Shown here: positions 16,535 through 25,843 of the stretch, in pieces
Numbering within the stretch: the first letter of the stretch is position 1
How the letters are laid out: every line of letters begins with the position of its first letter
Source: Spartobacteria bacterium
Lineage (GTDB): Bacteria > Verrucomicrobiota > Verrucomicrobiia > Chthoniobacterales > UBA6821
Reading direction: 5' to 3'
Length of the DNA: 64,000 bases
Assembly (NCBI GenBank): GCA_947487385.1
Contig: CANKWU010000003.1
Location: 52,002 to 116,001 of the forward strand
The notes under the pieces: generated by a model
The model's database searches: none
Seen by the model: the letters and a program-made list of their open reading frames with translations, nothing else
Told to the model about the DNA's origin: nothing
Made by a program: the position numbers and the translations under genes

Positions 16535-16870
16535 TAGGATAATCTGAACTTCTAAGCCTAGGGGTGAACTTGTTGGGGTGCAAGCCATGAGAGAAAAAAG
16601 AGATACGTCGGACTTCTCCAGAACGCTAAAAAGTGGGGAGAGATGTCCTCTCAAGTCGCAGAGGTACACCAAAGCGTGCCGCAATACGTGGCTTTTGGGA
16701 AAGGCCCGGATAGATCTGAGAACCAAGGGGCTCGTCAGGAGAGCTAAGCCGCAAGGCGTTTTTTTGGAACCATAATCAGGAAATCAGGGCTTCTTCCTTG
16801 CTCATCAAGGGCCCTGAGGTCATAAATGCTCTCTCTGTTCCAACACAGGAAACTTATTTCTTACATACCG
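16535..16870. other. Intergenic region before nuoG, no gene recognised
   Basis: This 336-bp stretch separates tRNA-Ser (minus) from nuoG (plus) and should hold both promoters. I find no convincing ORF. A run of seven T follows a very short GCC-GCAA-GGC stem near 16748-16765, too weak to call a terminator. An in-frame ATG at 16826 for nuoG lies in it but lacks conserved residues. Confidence 0.4.
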
Positions 16871-18529
16871 ATGAGCGCCACCGCCACCATAGCAGAGTCA
16901 AAAGCAGAAAATATTGCGCCGGCCACCCCGATGATCAATGTCCAAGTGGACGGTGAGTGGAAGCAGTTCCCCAAGGGAACCCGACTGATTGAGGCCTGCA
17001 TGAAGGCAGGCAGCTACGTCCCCCATTACTGCTACCACCCCGCGCTGAGTTCGCCCGGAAACTGCCGCATGTGCTTGATCGAGATGGGCACTCCCAAGAT
17101 GAGCCCCGACCGCAAGCCGGAGCTTGGTGAAGATGGTCACCCTCTTATCAACTGGAGCCCCAAGCCCGCCATCTGCTGCGCTATCGAGATATCCGAGGGG
17201 CTTGCCGTCCGCACGAACTCCCCGCTTGTCGAGGAGTGCCGCAAGGGCGTCATGGAGTTCCTCCTGATCAATCACCCGCTCGATTGCCCCATCTGCGACA
17301 AGGCCGGAGAGTGCCGCTTGCAGGAGTTCTCCGTGGAGTACGGCAATGACTCTTCCCGATTCGAGGATAACAAGGTCAAGAAGCCGAAGCATGTCGACAT
17401 CGGTGAGCGTATCGTCCTCGATGACGAGCGCTGCATTCTCTGCTCCCGCTGCATCCGCTTCATGGACGAAGTAGCCAAGGACGACTGCCTCGGCTTTGTC
17501 GATCGTGGTGGTCACACCACGCTGACCGTCCATCCCGGCAAGCGACTCGACAGCAACTACTCTCTCAACACCGTCGACATCTGCCCTGTCGGCGCGCTGA
17601 CCTCCAAGGACTTCCGCTTCAAGATGCGCGTCTGGTTCCTCAAGGAGACCAAGACGATCGACACGAACTGCGGCACCGGCAGCAATATCCTGATCGGCAG
17701 CCGTGAGAACAAGATCCACCGTATCACCCCGCGTGAGAACGAGGCCGTGAATGCCTATTGGCTCCCCGACTCGCACCGCCTGAACTACACCTACATCCAC
17801 CGTGAGGATCGCCTGAAGGAGCCCCTTGTCAGCGGGGGATCCGTTCGTTGGAAGGATGCGATTTCCGCAGCTGCGGAATCACTCAAGGCCCACGTCGAAA
17901 CCGCCACGGCCATCATTGCTTCGGGGCGCATGACCAACGAGGAGCTTTTCCTGGCAAGCCGCCTTGCCAAGACTCTTGGAACCGAACTGATCGACATCCG
18001 CCCCCGTGCTCAGAGGGGTGATGGCTTCCTCGTCTCCGATGATGGCAATCCAAACACCCGCGGCGCCCAGCTGCTAGGGGTCGCCTCCGCGACACCGGGT
18101 TCCCGTCTTGCCGAGATCGCTGCGGGCATCAACTCCGGCAAGATCACCTCGCTTGTCGTGCTAGGGGAGAATCCTCTTCACTGTGGCCTGAGCGAGGCTG
18201 ATCTCAGCAACCTTTCCTCGCTGGTGACGCTTGATATTCTGCCTAATGAGTCGCTCAAGTTCTCCACGGTCGTCCTCCCCGGCAGTGCCTCCGCCGAGAA
18301 GCGCGGCTCGATGGTGAATGTCAACGGTCGCCTCCAGCGTCTCAACCGTGCCCTTACGGCTCCCGGCCATGCCCGAGATGATTGGGAAATTCTCAGCGAC
18401 CTGCTGAAGGGGCTTGGTGCCGAAGGGGCCTCCTCACTCGAGGATCTCTTCAAGCAGATGGCAGCCGCCACGCCCGCCCTCGCCGGACTCAACCTCGGTA
18501 AGGTCGGCGATCTCGGCGTCACGCTGTAA
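16871..18529 (+). CDS. nuoG: NADH-quinone oxidoreductase subunit G (short form)
   Basis: Iron-sulfur subunit of respiratory complex I. From the start at 16871 it has 552 aa, well below the ~900 aa of E. coli NuoG. The N-terminal 2Fe-2S domain (HYCYHPALSSPGNCRMC), the His/Cys 4Fe-4S segment (HPLDCPICDKAGECRLQ), and the CILCSRCIRFM plus CPVGAL cluster motifs are all intact. The C-terminal molybdopterin-like domain is reduced and ends early. No other nuo gene is near; the next gene, 18 nt away, is a peptidase. Similar short NuoG proteins occur in several phyla, so truncation is likely natural. Confidence 0.88.
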   Translation: MSATATIAESKAENIAPATPMINVQVDGEWKQFPKGTRLIEACMKAGSYVPHYCYHPALSSPGNCRMCLIEMGTPKMSPDRKPELGEDGHPLINWSPKPAICCAIEISEGLAVRTNSPLVEECRKGVMEFLLINHPLDCPICDKAGECRLQEFSVEYGNDSSRFEDNKVKKPKHVDIGERIVLDDERCILCSRCIRFMDEVAKDDCLGFVDRGGHTTLTVHPGKRLDSNYSLNTVDICPVGALTSKDFRFKMRVWFLKETKTIDTNCGTGSNILIGSRENKIHRITPRENEAVNAYWLPDSHRLNYTYIHREDRLKEPLVSGGSVRWKDAISAAAESLKAHVETATAIIASGRMTNEELFLASRLAKTLGTELIDIRPRAQRGDGFLVSDDGNPNTRGAQLLGVASATPGSRLAEIAAGINSGKITSLVVLGENPLHCGLSEADLSNLSSLVTLDILPNESLKFSTVVLPGSASAEKRGSMVNVNGRLQRLNRALTAPGHARDDWEILSDLLKGLGAEGASSLEDLFKQMAAATPALAGLNLGKVGDLGVTL

Positions 18530-18547
18530 AGCGCGCTTATTTCACAG

Positions 18548-19882
18548 ATGGATCCGCTGGAAGAGTTAAGGTCCTTCCTGCGCTTTCCCAGTGTCTCCAC
18601 CCAGCTGGAGCATGCGCCGGACCTCGATTCCTGCGCCGAGTGGCTTCAAGAAAAGCTTTCGCTCATCGGACTGACCGCGGCCATCCACTCCACGCCAGGC
18701 TCACCCGTGGTCGTCGCGGCAAGCCAGCACGACCCTCAGAAGCGAACAGTGCTCATCTACGGCCATTATGACGTGCAGCCGCCCGATCCGCTGGCGGGGT
18801 GGACCACTCCTCCCTTTCAGCCTCGGATTGAGGGAGGTCGCATCTACGCGCGCGGTGCTGCCGACAACAAGGGGCAGATCCTTGCCCACATTCTCGGCGT
18901 TGCGGAGACACTGCGTGAAAAGGGTTCTCTTCCGGTCAATGTCATCTTCCTGATCGAGGGGGAGGAAGAGATTGGCAGTCCGAATCTTGCTGACTTCCTG
19001 CGGGAGCACCGGGAAGAACTCGCCTGTGATGTGGTGGCGATCTCAGACACCGCAATGGCACCCGATAACAAACCGGCCCTGACCTATGCCCTGCGAGGCA
19101 TCACCGCAATGGAACTCATCGTCCGCGGCCCGGCCCGCGACCTGCACAGCGGACTCTTCGGAGGCGCCGTGGCAAATCCCGTTACGGCGCTCGCCCGACT
19201 GCTCGCGTCGCTCCATGACGATGAGGGGCGAGTTTTGATTCCCGGCTTCTACGATGCTGTGCGACCGCTTGAGCCTTGGGAAAGCGAAGCTATAGACAAG
19301 TTAGAAAAAACCTTGGGCGGGGATGCTGCGATCAAGGAACTGGCCGGGGTTACTGAGCTCTGTGGAGAGAAGGGCTTCACCACGATCGAGCGGATCGGAG
19401 CGAGACCCACAGCCGAGTTGAACGGCATCGGAGGCGGCTACCAGGGAGTCGGAACCAAAACGGTCCTTCCAAAAGAAGCCTTTGCCAAGCTTACCTTCCG
19501 TCTGGTCGCCGATCAGGATCCCGCCATGATTCTCGCAGCTGCCGAGGAATATCTCCGCAATCAAACACCTGCCGGAGTTCTACTAGAAATCATCACCGGA
19601 CACTCCGGCGCCGCCTACCAGTCCGATCCGAATTCCCATGACGGACTGGCTGCCCGCAAGGCCCTTGCCGGGGCCTTTGGAGCCGAACCCCTCCTCCTGC
19701 GCGATGGAGGTAGCATCCCGATCCTGGCCACGCTCAAGGAGATCCTCGGGGTCGACTCCTACCTGCTCGGCCTTGCCAATCCCGATTGCCGCATCCACTC
19801 ACCGGACGAGAACATGCTGATCGAGAACTTTTTGGGAGGGATCAGGATGAATAAGATCCTCCTCGAAGAATTAGCTCATTAA
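18548..19882 (+). CDS. M20 family dipeptidase
   Basis: Zinc metallopeptidase that cleaves dipeptides; 444 aa, cytosolic. The catalytic core is seen in IYGHYDVQPPDPLAGW (metal His and catalytic Asp) and ARGAADNKGQ (bridging Asp), then EGEEEIGSPN with the base/metal Glu pair, and a C-terminal metal His in DCRIHSPDENM. The insertion domain starting about residue 190 (GPARDLHSGLFGG) serves for dimerisation. Closest to the CNDP/beta-Ala-Xaa dipeptidase branch by architecture; exact substrate unknown. Confidence 0.9.
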   Translation: MDPLEELRSFLRFPSVSTQLEHAPDLDSCAEWLQEKLSLIGLTAAIHSTPGSPVVVAASQHDPQKRTVLIYGHYDVQPPDPLAGWTTPPFQPRIEGGRIYARGAADNKGQILAHILGVAETLREKGSLPVNVIFLIEGEEEIGSPNLADFLREHREELACDVVAISDTAMAPDNKPALTYALRGITAMELIVRGPARDLHSGLFGGAVANPVTALARLLASLHDDEGRVLIPGFYDAVRPLEPWESEAIDKLEKTLGGDAAIKELAGVTELCGEKGFTTIERIGARPTAELNGIGGGYQGVGTKTVLPKEAFAKLTFRLVADQDPAMILAAAEEYLRNQTPAGVLLEIITGHSGAAYQSDPNSHDGLAARKALAGAFGAEPLLLRDGGSIPILATLKEILGVDSYLLGLANPDCRIHSPDENMLIENFLGGIRMNKILLEELAH

Positions 19883-20347
19883 AGACTTGGGGTTTTCGTG
19901 CCCGGCGGCGTTCTGCGGTGCTCGCATCATAAGATAGACAGCTTCGCTGGCAGGCCTAGCAGTGCATCGAAACTTCCAAGTGTAACCCGGCAAAAAGGGT
20001 GAAGAGGTGCGATCTCCTTGGATTTGGTTGAAGATGCAAATAGATCAGGCACTTAGAAAGTTCACCAGGCCGTGACACCGCGACGGCCATTTCGCTCGAT
20101 GCCCAATGATTGAAAAGGGTCTTTGAAAAAGGTCTTTGAAAAGGGTTCCTAAAAAAGGTCAGCGCACAAAAACTCTCCATCCTTTTTCAAGGCGCAAGCT
20201 CGAACAAGGTAGGAAGTCATGAGCTCCCCCGTTTTCGATTGCAGTCGTGCCGCATTCCGTTCTCCTGCCTTCCTGAGTTCCATATTCAACATGCTGTTTC
20301 TGCTTCCGCGCAGATAAATGTAGGGGGCAATTTGTCCCAAGCCCCAC
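19883..20347. other. 465-bp intergenic region, no gene recognised
   Basis: It lies between the ends of two convergent genes. Short open frames on the minus strand (about 60-75 codons) have no family features. It contains a 13-bp tandem repeat at 20111-20160. Confidence 0.45.
20111..20160. repeat. 13-bp tandem repeat, about 3.8 copies
   Basis: Units 20111-20123 (TGAAAAGGGTCTT), 20124-20136 (TGAAAAAGGTCTT), 20137-20149 (TGAAAAGGGTTCC) and a partial fourth unit run head to tail in noncoding DNA. Confidence 0.8.
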
Positions 20348-21121
20348 CTACGAGAAGCGAATGGGAGTAGATATCTCCTCCTGAAGAGCGCAGAAGAGGT
20401 TGATCGCGCTCGGCCCCAGCATCCGGTTCATGGCGCCGAGAGCCAGTTCCTCGCTGTTGCAGTCACGGCTGAGGTGCCCGAGCAGCAGATGGCCAAGACC
20501 ATCATGGCGAATGCCGGAGACGGTTTCCGCCGCAGCGGTGTTCGAGAGATGGCCGTGGCGGGACTGGATGCGTTGCTTGATCGACCAGGGGCGCTTCGTG
20601 TCGTTCTGAAGCAGCTCCTCATCATAGTTTGCCTCGATCAGGAGACCATCCACCCCGCGTAGTGATTCGGCAACGAGCGTTGTGGCATGACCAAGGTCGG
20701 TGAGGAATCCGAAGGAATGTGCCCGCTCTCGGATCACGAAACCGACTGGCTCCACGGCATCATGGGGAATGAGAAAGGAGCGGATGGTGGTCCCTTCCAA
20801 GACAAACTCGGCTCCGCTTTCAAAGATCTTCCATCCGTTGAAATCGAGGACTTTGTCCCGGAGAACTGCTGCTGTCTGGCGGTTACAATAGATCGGTGTG
20901 GCATGTTTCTTGGACCACTGGGCGAGGCCCTTGGTATGGTCGCCGTGCTCGTGGGTCACCAGAATCGCGCAGAGGTCGCGCGGCTCCACGGCGCAAGAGC
21001 TCAACCGGAGAGTCAGTTCTTTGGTGCTCAGGCCAGCATCGACCAGGAAAGCGGCTGTTTCCGTCCGAACCAGTGCGGCATTGCCATTGCTCCCGCTGGC
21101 CAGAATCGTGATCTCAAGCAT
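20348..21121 (-). CDS. Metallo-beta-lactamase-fold hydrolase, WalJ/YycJ-like
   Basis: A 257-aa metallohydrolase, probably an exonuclease-type or phosphodiesterase enzyme of the YycJ/WalJ group. The zinc motif HEHGDH follows ILASGSNGNAALVRTE and VDAGLS; FGFLTDLGHAT and LIEANYDEELL are typical of the group, and a later conserved block reads RIQSRHGHLSN. Starts at ATG 21121, 33 nt after the glycosyltransferase stop, so probably in the same minus-strand transcript as bioB and tRNA-Arg. Confidence 0.85.
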   Translation of the reverse strand: MLEITILASGSNGNAALVRTETAAFLVDAGLSTKELTLRLSSCAVEPRDLCAILVTHEHGDHTKGLAQWSKKHATPIYCNRQTAAVLRDKVLDFNGWKIFESGAEFVLEGTTIRSFLIPHDAVEPVGFVIRERAHSFGFLTDLGHATTLVAESLRGVDGLLIEANYDEELLQNDTKRPWSIKQRIQSRHGHLSNTAAAETVSGIRHDGLGHLLLGHLSRDCNSEELALGAMNRMLGPSAINLFCALQEEISTPIRFS

Positions 21122-21154
21122 GGCAAAAAGGATGAATCCGTTGGTGCAGATTCC

Positions 21155-22162
21155 CTAGCTCTTACGAATGAGATCCAGAAATGCGGTAGAGACTTCCTCG
21201 ACGGAGATATCGGTGACGTCGCGACTGGGGGGATGTAGGACGACATGTGGCACCTTCCAGGGGCCCCAATGTTCTGGGTCAGAATCGCCAAAGAGGCAGA
21301 CCATCGGTTTGCCAAGAGCGGCGGCTAGATGCATGGCACCGCCATCGCTGCAGATGATGGAGTCGCAAAGAGAGAGAGCCGCAATCAGGTCTTCTAGTCG
21401 TTCTGTGGGAAGGGGGTACAATGGTAGTCCTGCCGTGGAAGTCAGCACATCACGGGCCTTCTCATCGTCTCCGGGATGGAGGGGATTATTGCTGGAACCA
21501 GGCGACCAGAGCAGGAGAAGCTTGGCATCAAGCTTCTCGTGGAGGATACGGGCGAGTTCGGCAAATCGCTCGGCAGGCCACCGCTGGGAAATCTTTCGCG
21601 AGCTAAGATGCAGGGCGATTACGGGGCCAGAATGCCGACTCCACTCCCTGGGCAACGAGGTCTTGAGCTTTGTAAGCCGGGCTTTGTCCGGGGTCAGGCG
21701 GGCCTCCGGTGCTGCGAACGCCAACCCCATCCGGACAAGCTGGTGGCAACATTGCTCGACATGATGTTCGCCGCCCGCCGTATCCTCTGTGTCGCGGACC
21801 AGAATTTTCTTGGCGCCGATCCATTTGGCGAAACGGAGAGAGCTGCGTTGCGGGCCGCCCGGCAGGAGAATCCAGTCGAAGTGTTGCTTGCGAAGTTTCC
21901 AGATGGTCTTGAGACGGCTCCAGAAGATGCCGATGCGGCTCTCCCCATGCTCCAGATGCTTCGCCTTCGTGTAGGAAAAGAGTGCGTCAATATCGGGATT
22001 CCCTGCCATCACGGCCAAATTATATTTTGTCACGAGTGCGGCGATGTAGGCATCTGGAAGCTGTGCTCTGAGAGCGCGGATCAGAGGGGTCGTACAGACC
22101 AAGTCCCCGATGTTATCCCGGCGAATGATCAGGATGCGGGGTGATTTTTCTGGGAAGTCCAT
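21155..22162 (-). CDS. Glycosyltransferase family 9 (heptosyltransferase-like)
   Basis: Members transfer heptose or related sugars to the LPS inner core at the cytoplasmic face of the inner membrane. The 335-aa protein starts RILIIRRDNIGDLVCTTPLI (family N-terminal block) and contains the nucleotide-sugar site CSDGGAMHLAAALGKPMVCL followed by FGDSDPEHWGPW. Which core position it serves (WaaC, WaaF or WaaQ type) cannot be read. Begins 13 nt after the tRNA-Arg 3' end. Confidence 0.88.
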   Translation of the reverse strand: MDFPEKSPRILIIRRDNIGDLVCTTPLIRALRAQLPDAYIAALVTKYNLAVMAGNPDIDALFSYTKAKHLEHGESRIGIFWSRLKTIWKLRKQHFDWILLPGGPQRSSLRFAKWIGAKKILVRDTEDTAGGEHHVEQCCHQLVRMGLAFAAPEARLTPDKARLTKLKTSLPREWSRHSGPVIALHLSSRKISQRWPAERFAELARILHEKLDAKLLLLWSPGSSNNPLHPGDDEKARDVLTSTAGLPLYPLPTERLEDLIAALSLCDSIICSDGGAMHLAAALGKPMVCLFGDSDPEHWGPWKVPHVVLHPPSRDVTDISVEEVSTAFLDLIRKS

Positions 22163-22175
22163 GGTGAGGCAATCG

Positions 22176-22251
22176 TGGTGCGCCCGGCAGGAATCGAACC
22201 TGCTACCAAGGGTTTAGAAAACCCCTGCTCTATCCGATGAGCTACGAGCGC
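22176..22251 (-). tRNA. tRNA-Arg (anticodon UCU)
   Basis: Acceptor stem GCGCTCG/CGGGCGC (one G-U), anticodon stem GGGGT/ACCCT (one G-U) with loop TTTCTAA, T-arm GCAGG-TTCGATT-CCTGC. CCA is encoded. It sits 6 nt after the bioB stop and 13 nt before the glycosyltransferase start on the same strand. Confidence 0.95.
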
Positions 22252-22257
22252 AAAATC

Positions 22258-23241
22258 TCAGACCGCCGCAGGCACTACCTGCTCCATGGGAGCAAGGTCG
22301 ATGGCGCGAAGCAGGTCAAGATCTTCATTGGTCCCGGGGTTGGCCGCCGTCAAGAGTTTGTCACCGTAGAACACCGAGTTCGCGCCGGCGAAGAAACAGA
22401 GGGCCTGGCCCTCCCGGGTGAGGCGTGTGCGTCCGGCGGAGAGTCGGATACGGGCCTTTGGCAGCATGATGCGGGTGGTGGCGATCAGGCGTACGAGCTC
22501 GAAGACATCAACGACAGGCTGATCCTCCAGCGGGGTGCCTGGCATCGACATGAGGCAGTTGATAGGCACGCTCTCGGGCGGCGGATTGAATCCGCAGAGG
22601 ACCTCTAGCATCCGCAAGCGGTCACGCTCGGTCTCGCCCATCCCAATAATGCCGCCGCAGCAGACGGCCATGCCGGCCTTCTGGACAGAAGCGATGGTAT
22701 TCAGCCGGTCGTCAAAGGTATGGCTGGAAACAATCTGAGGGTAGAACTCGGGAGAGGTGTCGATATTGTGATTGTAAGCGGTGACTCCTGCCTCCTTGAG
22801 CTGGCGAGCTTCTTCATCTCCAAGCTGACCGAGTGTGACACAGACCTCCATACCAAGCTTGCTGACCTCGCGGACAGTCTCGAGCATCGACTCGAAGCGG
22901 CTGTCGCCTGACTTGACCCCTTTCCAGGCGGCTCCCATGCAGAAGCGGGTCGTGCCGCTTTCCCGTGCCTGCTTGGCAAGGGGAAGGATCTCGTCGCAGC
23001 CCATCAGCTTTCCGGCCTTCACGCCGGTATTGTAACGGGAGCTCTGGGCGCAGTAGGAACAATCCTCACTGCAGCCGCCGGTCTTGACGCTCAGCAAGGT
23101 GCAGAGCTGGACATTGTCCTCATCCCAGTTCTGGAGCTGGACGGAGCGCGAGCGCTGAATCAGGTCGAAGAACGGAGAACGGTAGATTTCCTCCAGCTGG
23201 GCGATGGAGACGGGGTGGGAGAGTTGGGATGTGCTGCTCAC
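22258..23241 (-). CDS. bioB: Biotin synthase
   Basis: Radical SAM enzyme inserting sulfur into dethiobiotin. The 327-aa protein has the cluster motif GGCSEDCSYCAQS (Cys x3 Cys x2 Cys), the upstream LLSVKTG, the YNHNIDTSPEFYPQI block and the later SAGR motif (RIRLSAGRTRL) with the Arg ligand of the auxiliary 2Fe-2S cluster. Start at ATG 23241. It is placed directly upstream of tRNA-Arg and away from bioF. Confidence 0.96.
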   Translation of the reverse strand: MSSTSQLSHPVSIAQLEEIYRSPFFDLIQRSRSVQLQNWDEDNVQLCTLLSVKTGGCSEDCSYCAQSSRYNTGVKAGKLMGCDEILPLAKQARESGTTRFCMGAAWKGVKSGDSRFESMLETVREVSKLGMEVCVTLGQLGDEEARQLKEAGVTAYNHNIDTSPEFYPQIVSSHTFDDRLNTIASVQKAGMAVCCGGIIGMGETERDRLRMLEVLCGFNPPPESVPINCLMSMPGTPLEDQPVVDVFELVRLIATTRIMLPKARIRLSAGRTRLTREGQALCFFAGANSVFYGDKLLTAANPGTNEDLDLLRAIDLAPMEQVVPAAV

Positions 23242-23301
23242 GATCCAGTCAGTTTAAGACAGGAGAGCTCGTCAGTAGAAGTGTTTTGCGTTCGGAAAAT
23301 A

Positions 23302-25764
23302 TCACCAGCTAAGCCCTTCCATAAAGTCGGCTTTGCCTCCATGGGTTCCACGGAGGGCCTCTGGTTTCTTGGTTTTGCCTGCACGAGGCTCCTTGGCGAT
23401 CTTGAAGTCGATCTGCTGTTTGAAGTTATCGACGCGTGCTACCTGGACGCGGAACTCATCACCAGCCTTGAGGATTTTCCGGGAATTCTTACCGACAAGG
23501 CGGGAGCGGGGCCCGTCGAAGATGTAGAAATCGTCGTCCATCGAGGAGACGGGAACGAGGCCCGTCATCATTGCCTCGGGCAGTTCGACGAGCAGGCCGT
23601 AGTTACGGGCCTCGATCACCCTGGCATCGAAGGAGGGGGCGACGCCTCCCTCGGTGGTCGCCTCGGCTAGTTTGCTAAAGTACTCGAGCTTCTTGAGCCG
23701 TACTGATTCCTTCTCGGCATCGGCGGCTGTGCGCTCGGTCGTGGAGAGGTGCTCGCTGACCGGGCCTAGATCGGTGGAGTTAGGTCCATGCTGCTTCGGG
23801 TCGAGGTCGCGGGCTAGCGAGCGATGAGTCAGCAAATCAGCGTAGCGGCGGATGGGGCTAGTGAAGTGACTATAGTCAGACTTCGAGAGTCCGAAATGAC
23901 CCAGAGGATCCGGGGAATAGCGGGCGCGCTTGAGGCTCTTGAGCAGGCCGATCTTTAGGGCGCTGGCGTAAGGCTTCCCTTTCAGACTATCGAGCAGCTT
24001 TTGCAGCTCCGCCCGGTTGCTCAGATCACCAGCTTTCACGCCGTAGGTGGCGGCTAGCTCCCGGTACTCGTCGAGCTTTTCGGGCTCGGGTTTCTCGTGG
24101 ACGCGGTAGATGTTGGGTTGACGCTTATTCTTCAGATGGCGCGCGACCTGCTCGTTGGCCAGCAGCATGAGCTCCTCAATGAGCTGGTGGGAGATATCGT
24201 TCTCAACAAGTTCAAGCTTTACGGGATGGCCTGCCTTATCCAGCCAGACCTTCACTTCCGGCATCTCCAGATCGAGTGCTCCGGCGGCGAAGCGTTTCTT
24301 CCGAAGGGTGGAGGAGCAGTCCCAGGCCGCATGAACGCGTCGGCTCACTTCGTCGGTCGCGGGGGATTCGAGCATGGCAAGCGCCTGTCGGTAGGTGAGG
24401 CGCGCGCAGCTACGGATGACGGAGCGTCCGAAGCGGACCTTGCGCACGCTGCCATCTCGGTTGATATGCGCGAAGACGCTGAAGGCGAGGCGATCCTCGT
24501 CGGGGCGGAGGCTGCAGAGGCCGTTGGAAAGATTTTCCGGGAGCATCGGGATGACGCGGTCAGCGAGGTAGACGCTGTTGCCCCGCGAGCGGGCCTCCTT
24601 ATCTAGGCCCGTCCCGTGTTTCACATAATGGGAGACGTCGGCAATGTGAACGGAAACATCCCAGCCGTCATCCGTGGGCTGAACTTCGATGGCATCATCG
24701 AAGTCTCGGGCTGTGTCCGGATCGATCGTGATGATGCTGCGGTCCCGAAGGTCCTCGCGGCCCTCGAGATCGCGTGGTGTGATAACGCTCCCGAACTTTT
24801 CCGCCTCGATGCTGACGGGTGCGGGGAACTCGCGTGGCAGGCCGTGCTTATGAATGACGGAGAGCATGTCGACGCCTGGAGCATCTGCCTCGCCAAGCAC
24901 CTCAACGATGTGTCCCTCGGGGTTGACCTGGCTGTTCTCCCAGCGATCGAGCAAGGCGACCACTTTCTCCCCAACCTTCGCCCCCTCGGGTGTAGGGACA
25001 TAGAGGGTGCGGGGGAAGCGCGGATCATCAGCGACGACATGATAGAAATTCGTCGTCTTCTGGAGCGTGCCAACGATGGGAGCGCCGCCCCTCTTGACGA
25101 CTCGGATGATGCGTCCTTCCTGCCTGACATCGCGGCGGGGGCGGCCATGAAAACGTGGCTGCTGGATGAGGCGGGCCACAACGCTGTCGCCATTAAGTGC
25201 GGTGCCGAGATTGTCCGCGGAGATGAAGAGATCCTTGCCACCTTCCTGATTTGCCAGCACGTGGCCGGATCCGCCGGCGTGGATCTGAAGTTTACCGGTG
25301 AACAGATCGGCGGTCTGCGGCACGAGGTAGTGATCTTGCCGCACTCGAACGATCCGACCCTCCCTCTCCAAAACCGCTAAGGTGCGATCGAGAAGGGGGA
25401 GATCGTCGTGATCCATCCGAAGAGCGCTGGCAATTTTCGGAGCCTGAAGCGGCTCACCTGCCCCTTCCAGGAGACGGATCAGATCGTTCACAAGACGCTC
25501 ATTCAAGCGCTCGCCTCCCCTGGGTGATCGCGATGGAGGGGATGATCGGGATGCAGGTGACTGCTTCGCTCCGTCCTGGTTCCTAGGCTTGCCAGACTTT
25601 CTAGGTTTTTCACTGGAACGCTGGAGAGTCGATCCCTGCTTTGTTCGGGCCTTTTCCTGTTGAGGGGCGGGGGGGCGTTCGCTCCGTGGCTTCTTAGGAG
25701 AAGGTTTGACGGAAAGTTGCGGATGTTTCGCTTTCTTGGGACTGCGAGGGCTGTTCTTGGGCAC
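23302..25764 (-). CDS. rnr: Ribonuclease R
   Basis: Processive 3'-5' exoribonuclease able to digest structured RNA. At 820 aa it has a Lys/Arg/Ser/Pro-rich N-terminal extension (first ~85 residues), a winged-helix domain, cold-shock domains, the RNB catalytic block (TIDPDTARDFDDAIEV with catalytic aspartates, then DRVIPMLPENLSNGLCSL) and a C-terminal S1 domain (DARVIEARNYGLLVELPE...). The basic extension is unusually long and low-complexity. Starts at 25764, divergent from the pseudopilin gene across 79 bp. Confidence 0.95.
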   Translation of the reverse strand: MPKNSPRSPKKAKHPQLSVKPSPKKPRSERPPAPQQEKARTKQGSTLQRSSEKPRKSGKPRNQDGAKQSPASRSSPPSRSPRGGERLNERLVNDLIRLLEGAGEPLQAPKIASALRMDHDDLPLLDRTLAVLEREGRIVRVRQDHYLVPQTADLFTGKLQIHAGGSGHVLANQEGGKDLFISADNLGTALNGDSVVARLIQQPRFHGRPRRDVRQEGRIIRVVKRGGAPIVGTLQKTTNFYHVVADDPRFPRTLYVPTPEGAKVGEKVVALLDRWENSQVNPEGHIVEVLGEADAPGVDMLSVIHKHGLPREFPAPVSIEAEKFGSVITPRDLEGREDLRDRSIITIDPDTARDFDDAIEVQPTDDGWDVSVHIADVSHYVKHGTGLDKEARSRGNSVYLADRVIPMLPENLSNGLCSLRPDEDRLAFSVFAHINRDGSVRKVRFGRSVIRSCARLTYRQALAMLESPATDEVSRRVHAAWDCSSTLRKKRFAAGALDLEMPEVKVWLDKAGHPVKLELVENDISHQLIEELMLLANEQVARHLKNKRQPNIYRVHEKPEPEKLDEYRELAATYGVKAGDLSNRAELQKLLDSLKGKPYASALKIGLLKSLKRARYSPDPLGHFGLSKSDYSHFTSPIRRYADLLTHRSLARDLDPKQHGPNSTDLGPVSEHLSTTERTAADAEKESVRLKKLEYFSKLAEATTEGGVAPSFDARVIEARNYGLLVELPEAMMTGLVPVSSMDDDFYIFDGPRSRLVGKNSRKILKAGDEFRVQVARVDNFKQQIDFKIAKEPRAGKTKKPEALRGTHGGKADFMEGLSW

Positions 25765-25843
25765 GCATCACCATCCGATGCTTTCTTAACGGAGCAAACA
25801 AGAAAATGCTTGTACCGGAAGAGAGACGGCAGAAAGTAATGGG

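Noticed and set aside
16436..16726. Longer start for the DEAD-box helicase reading through tRNA-Ser
   Set aside because: The extension translates the tRNA gene and has no helicase similarity; the conserved protein begins at 16435.
19956..20340. Short minus-strand frames (63-74 codons) in the gap before the WalJ-like gene
   Set aside because: No conserved motif, no ribosome site, and one contains the 13-bp repeat array.
21476..22144. 222-codon open frame antisense to the glycosyltransferase
   Set aside because: Composition and lack of family features mark it as a shadow of the GT9 gene.
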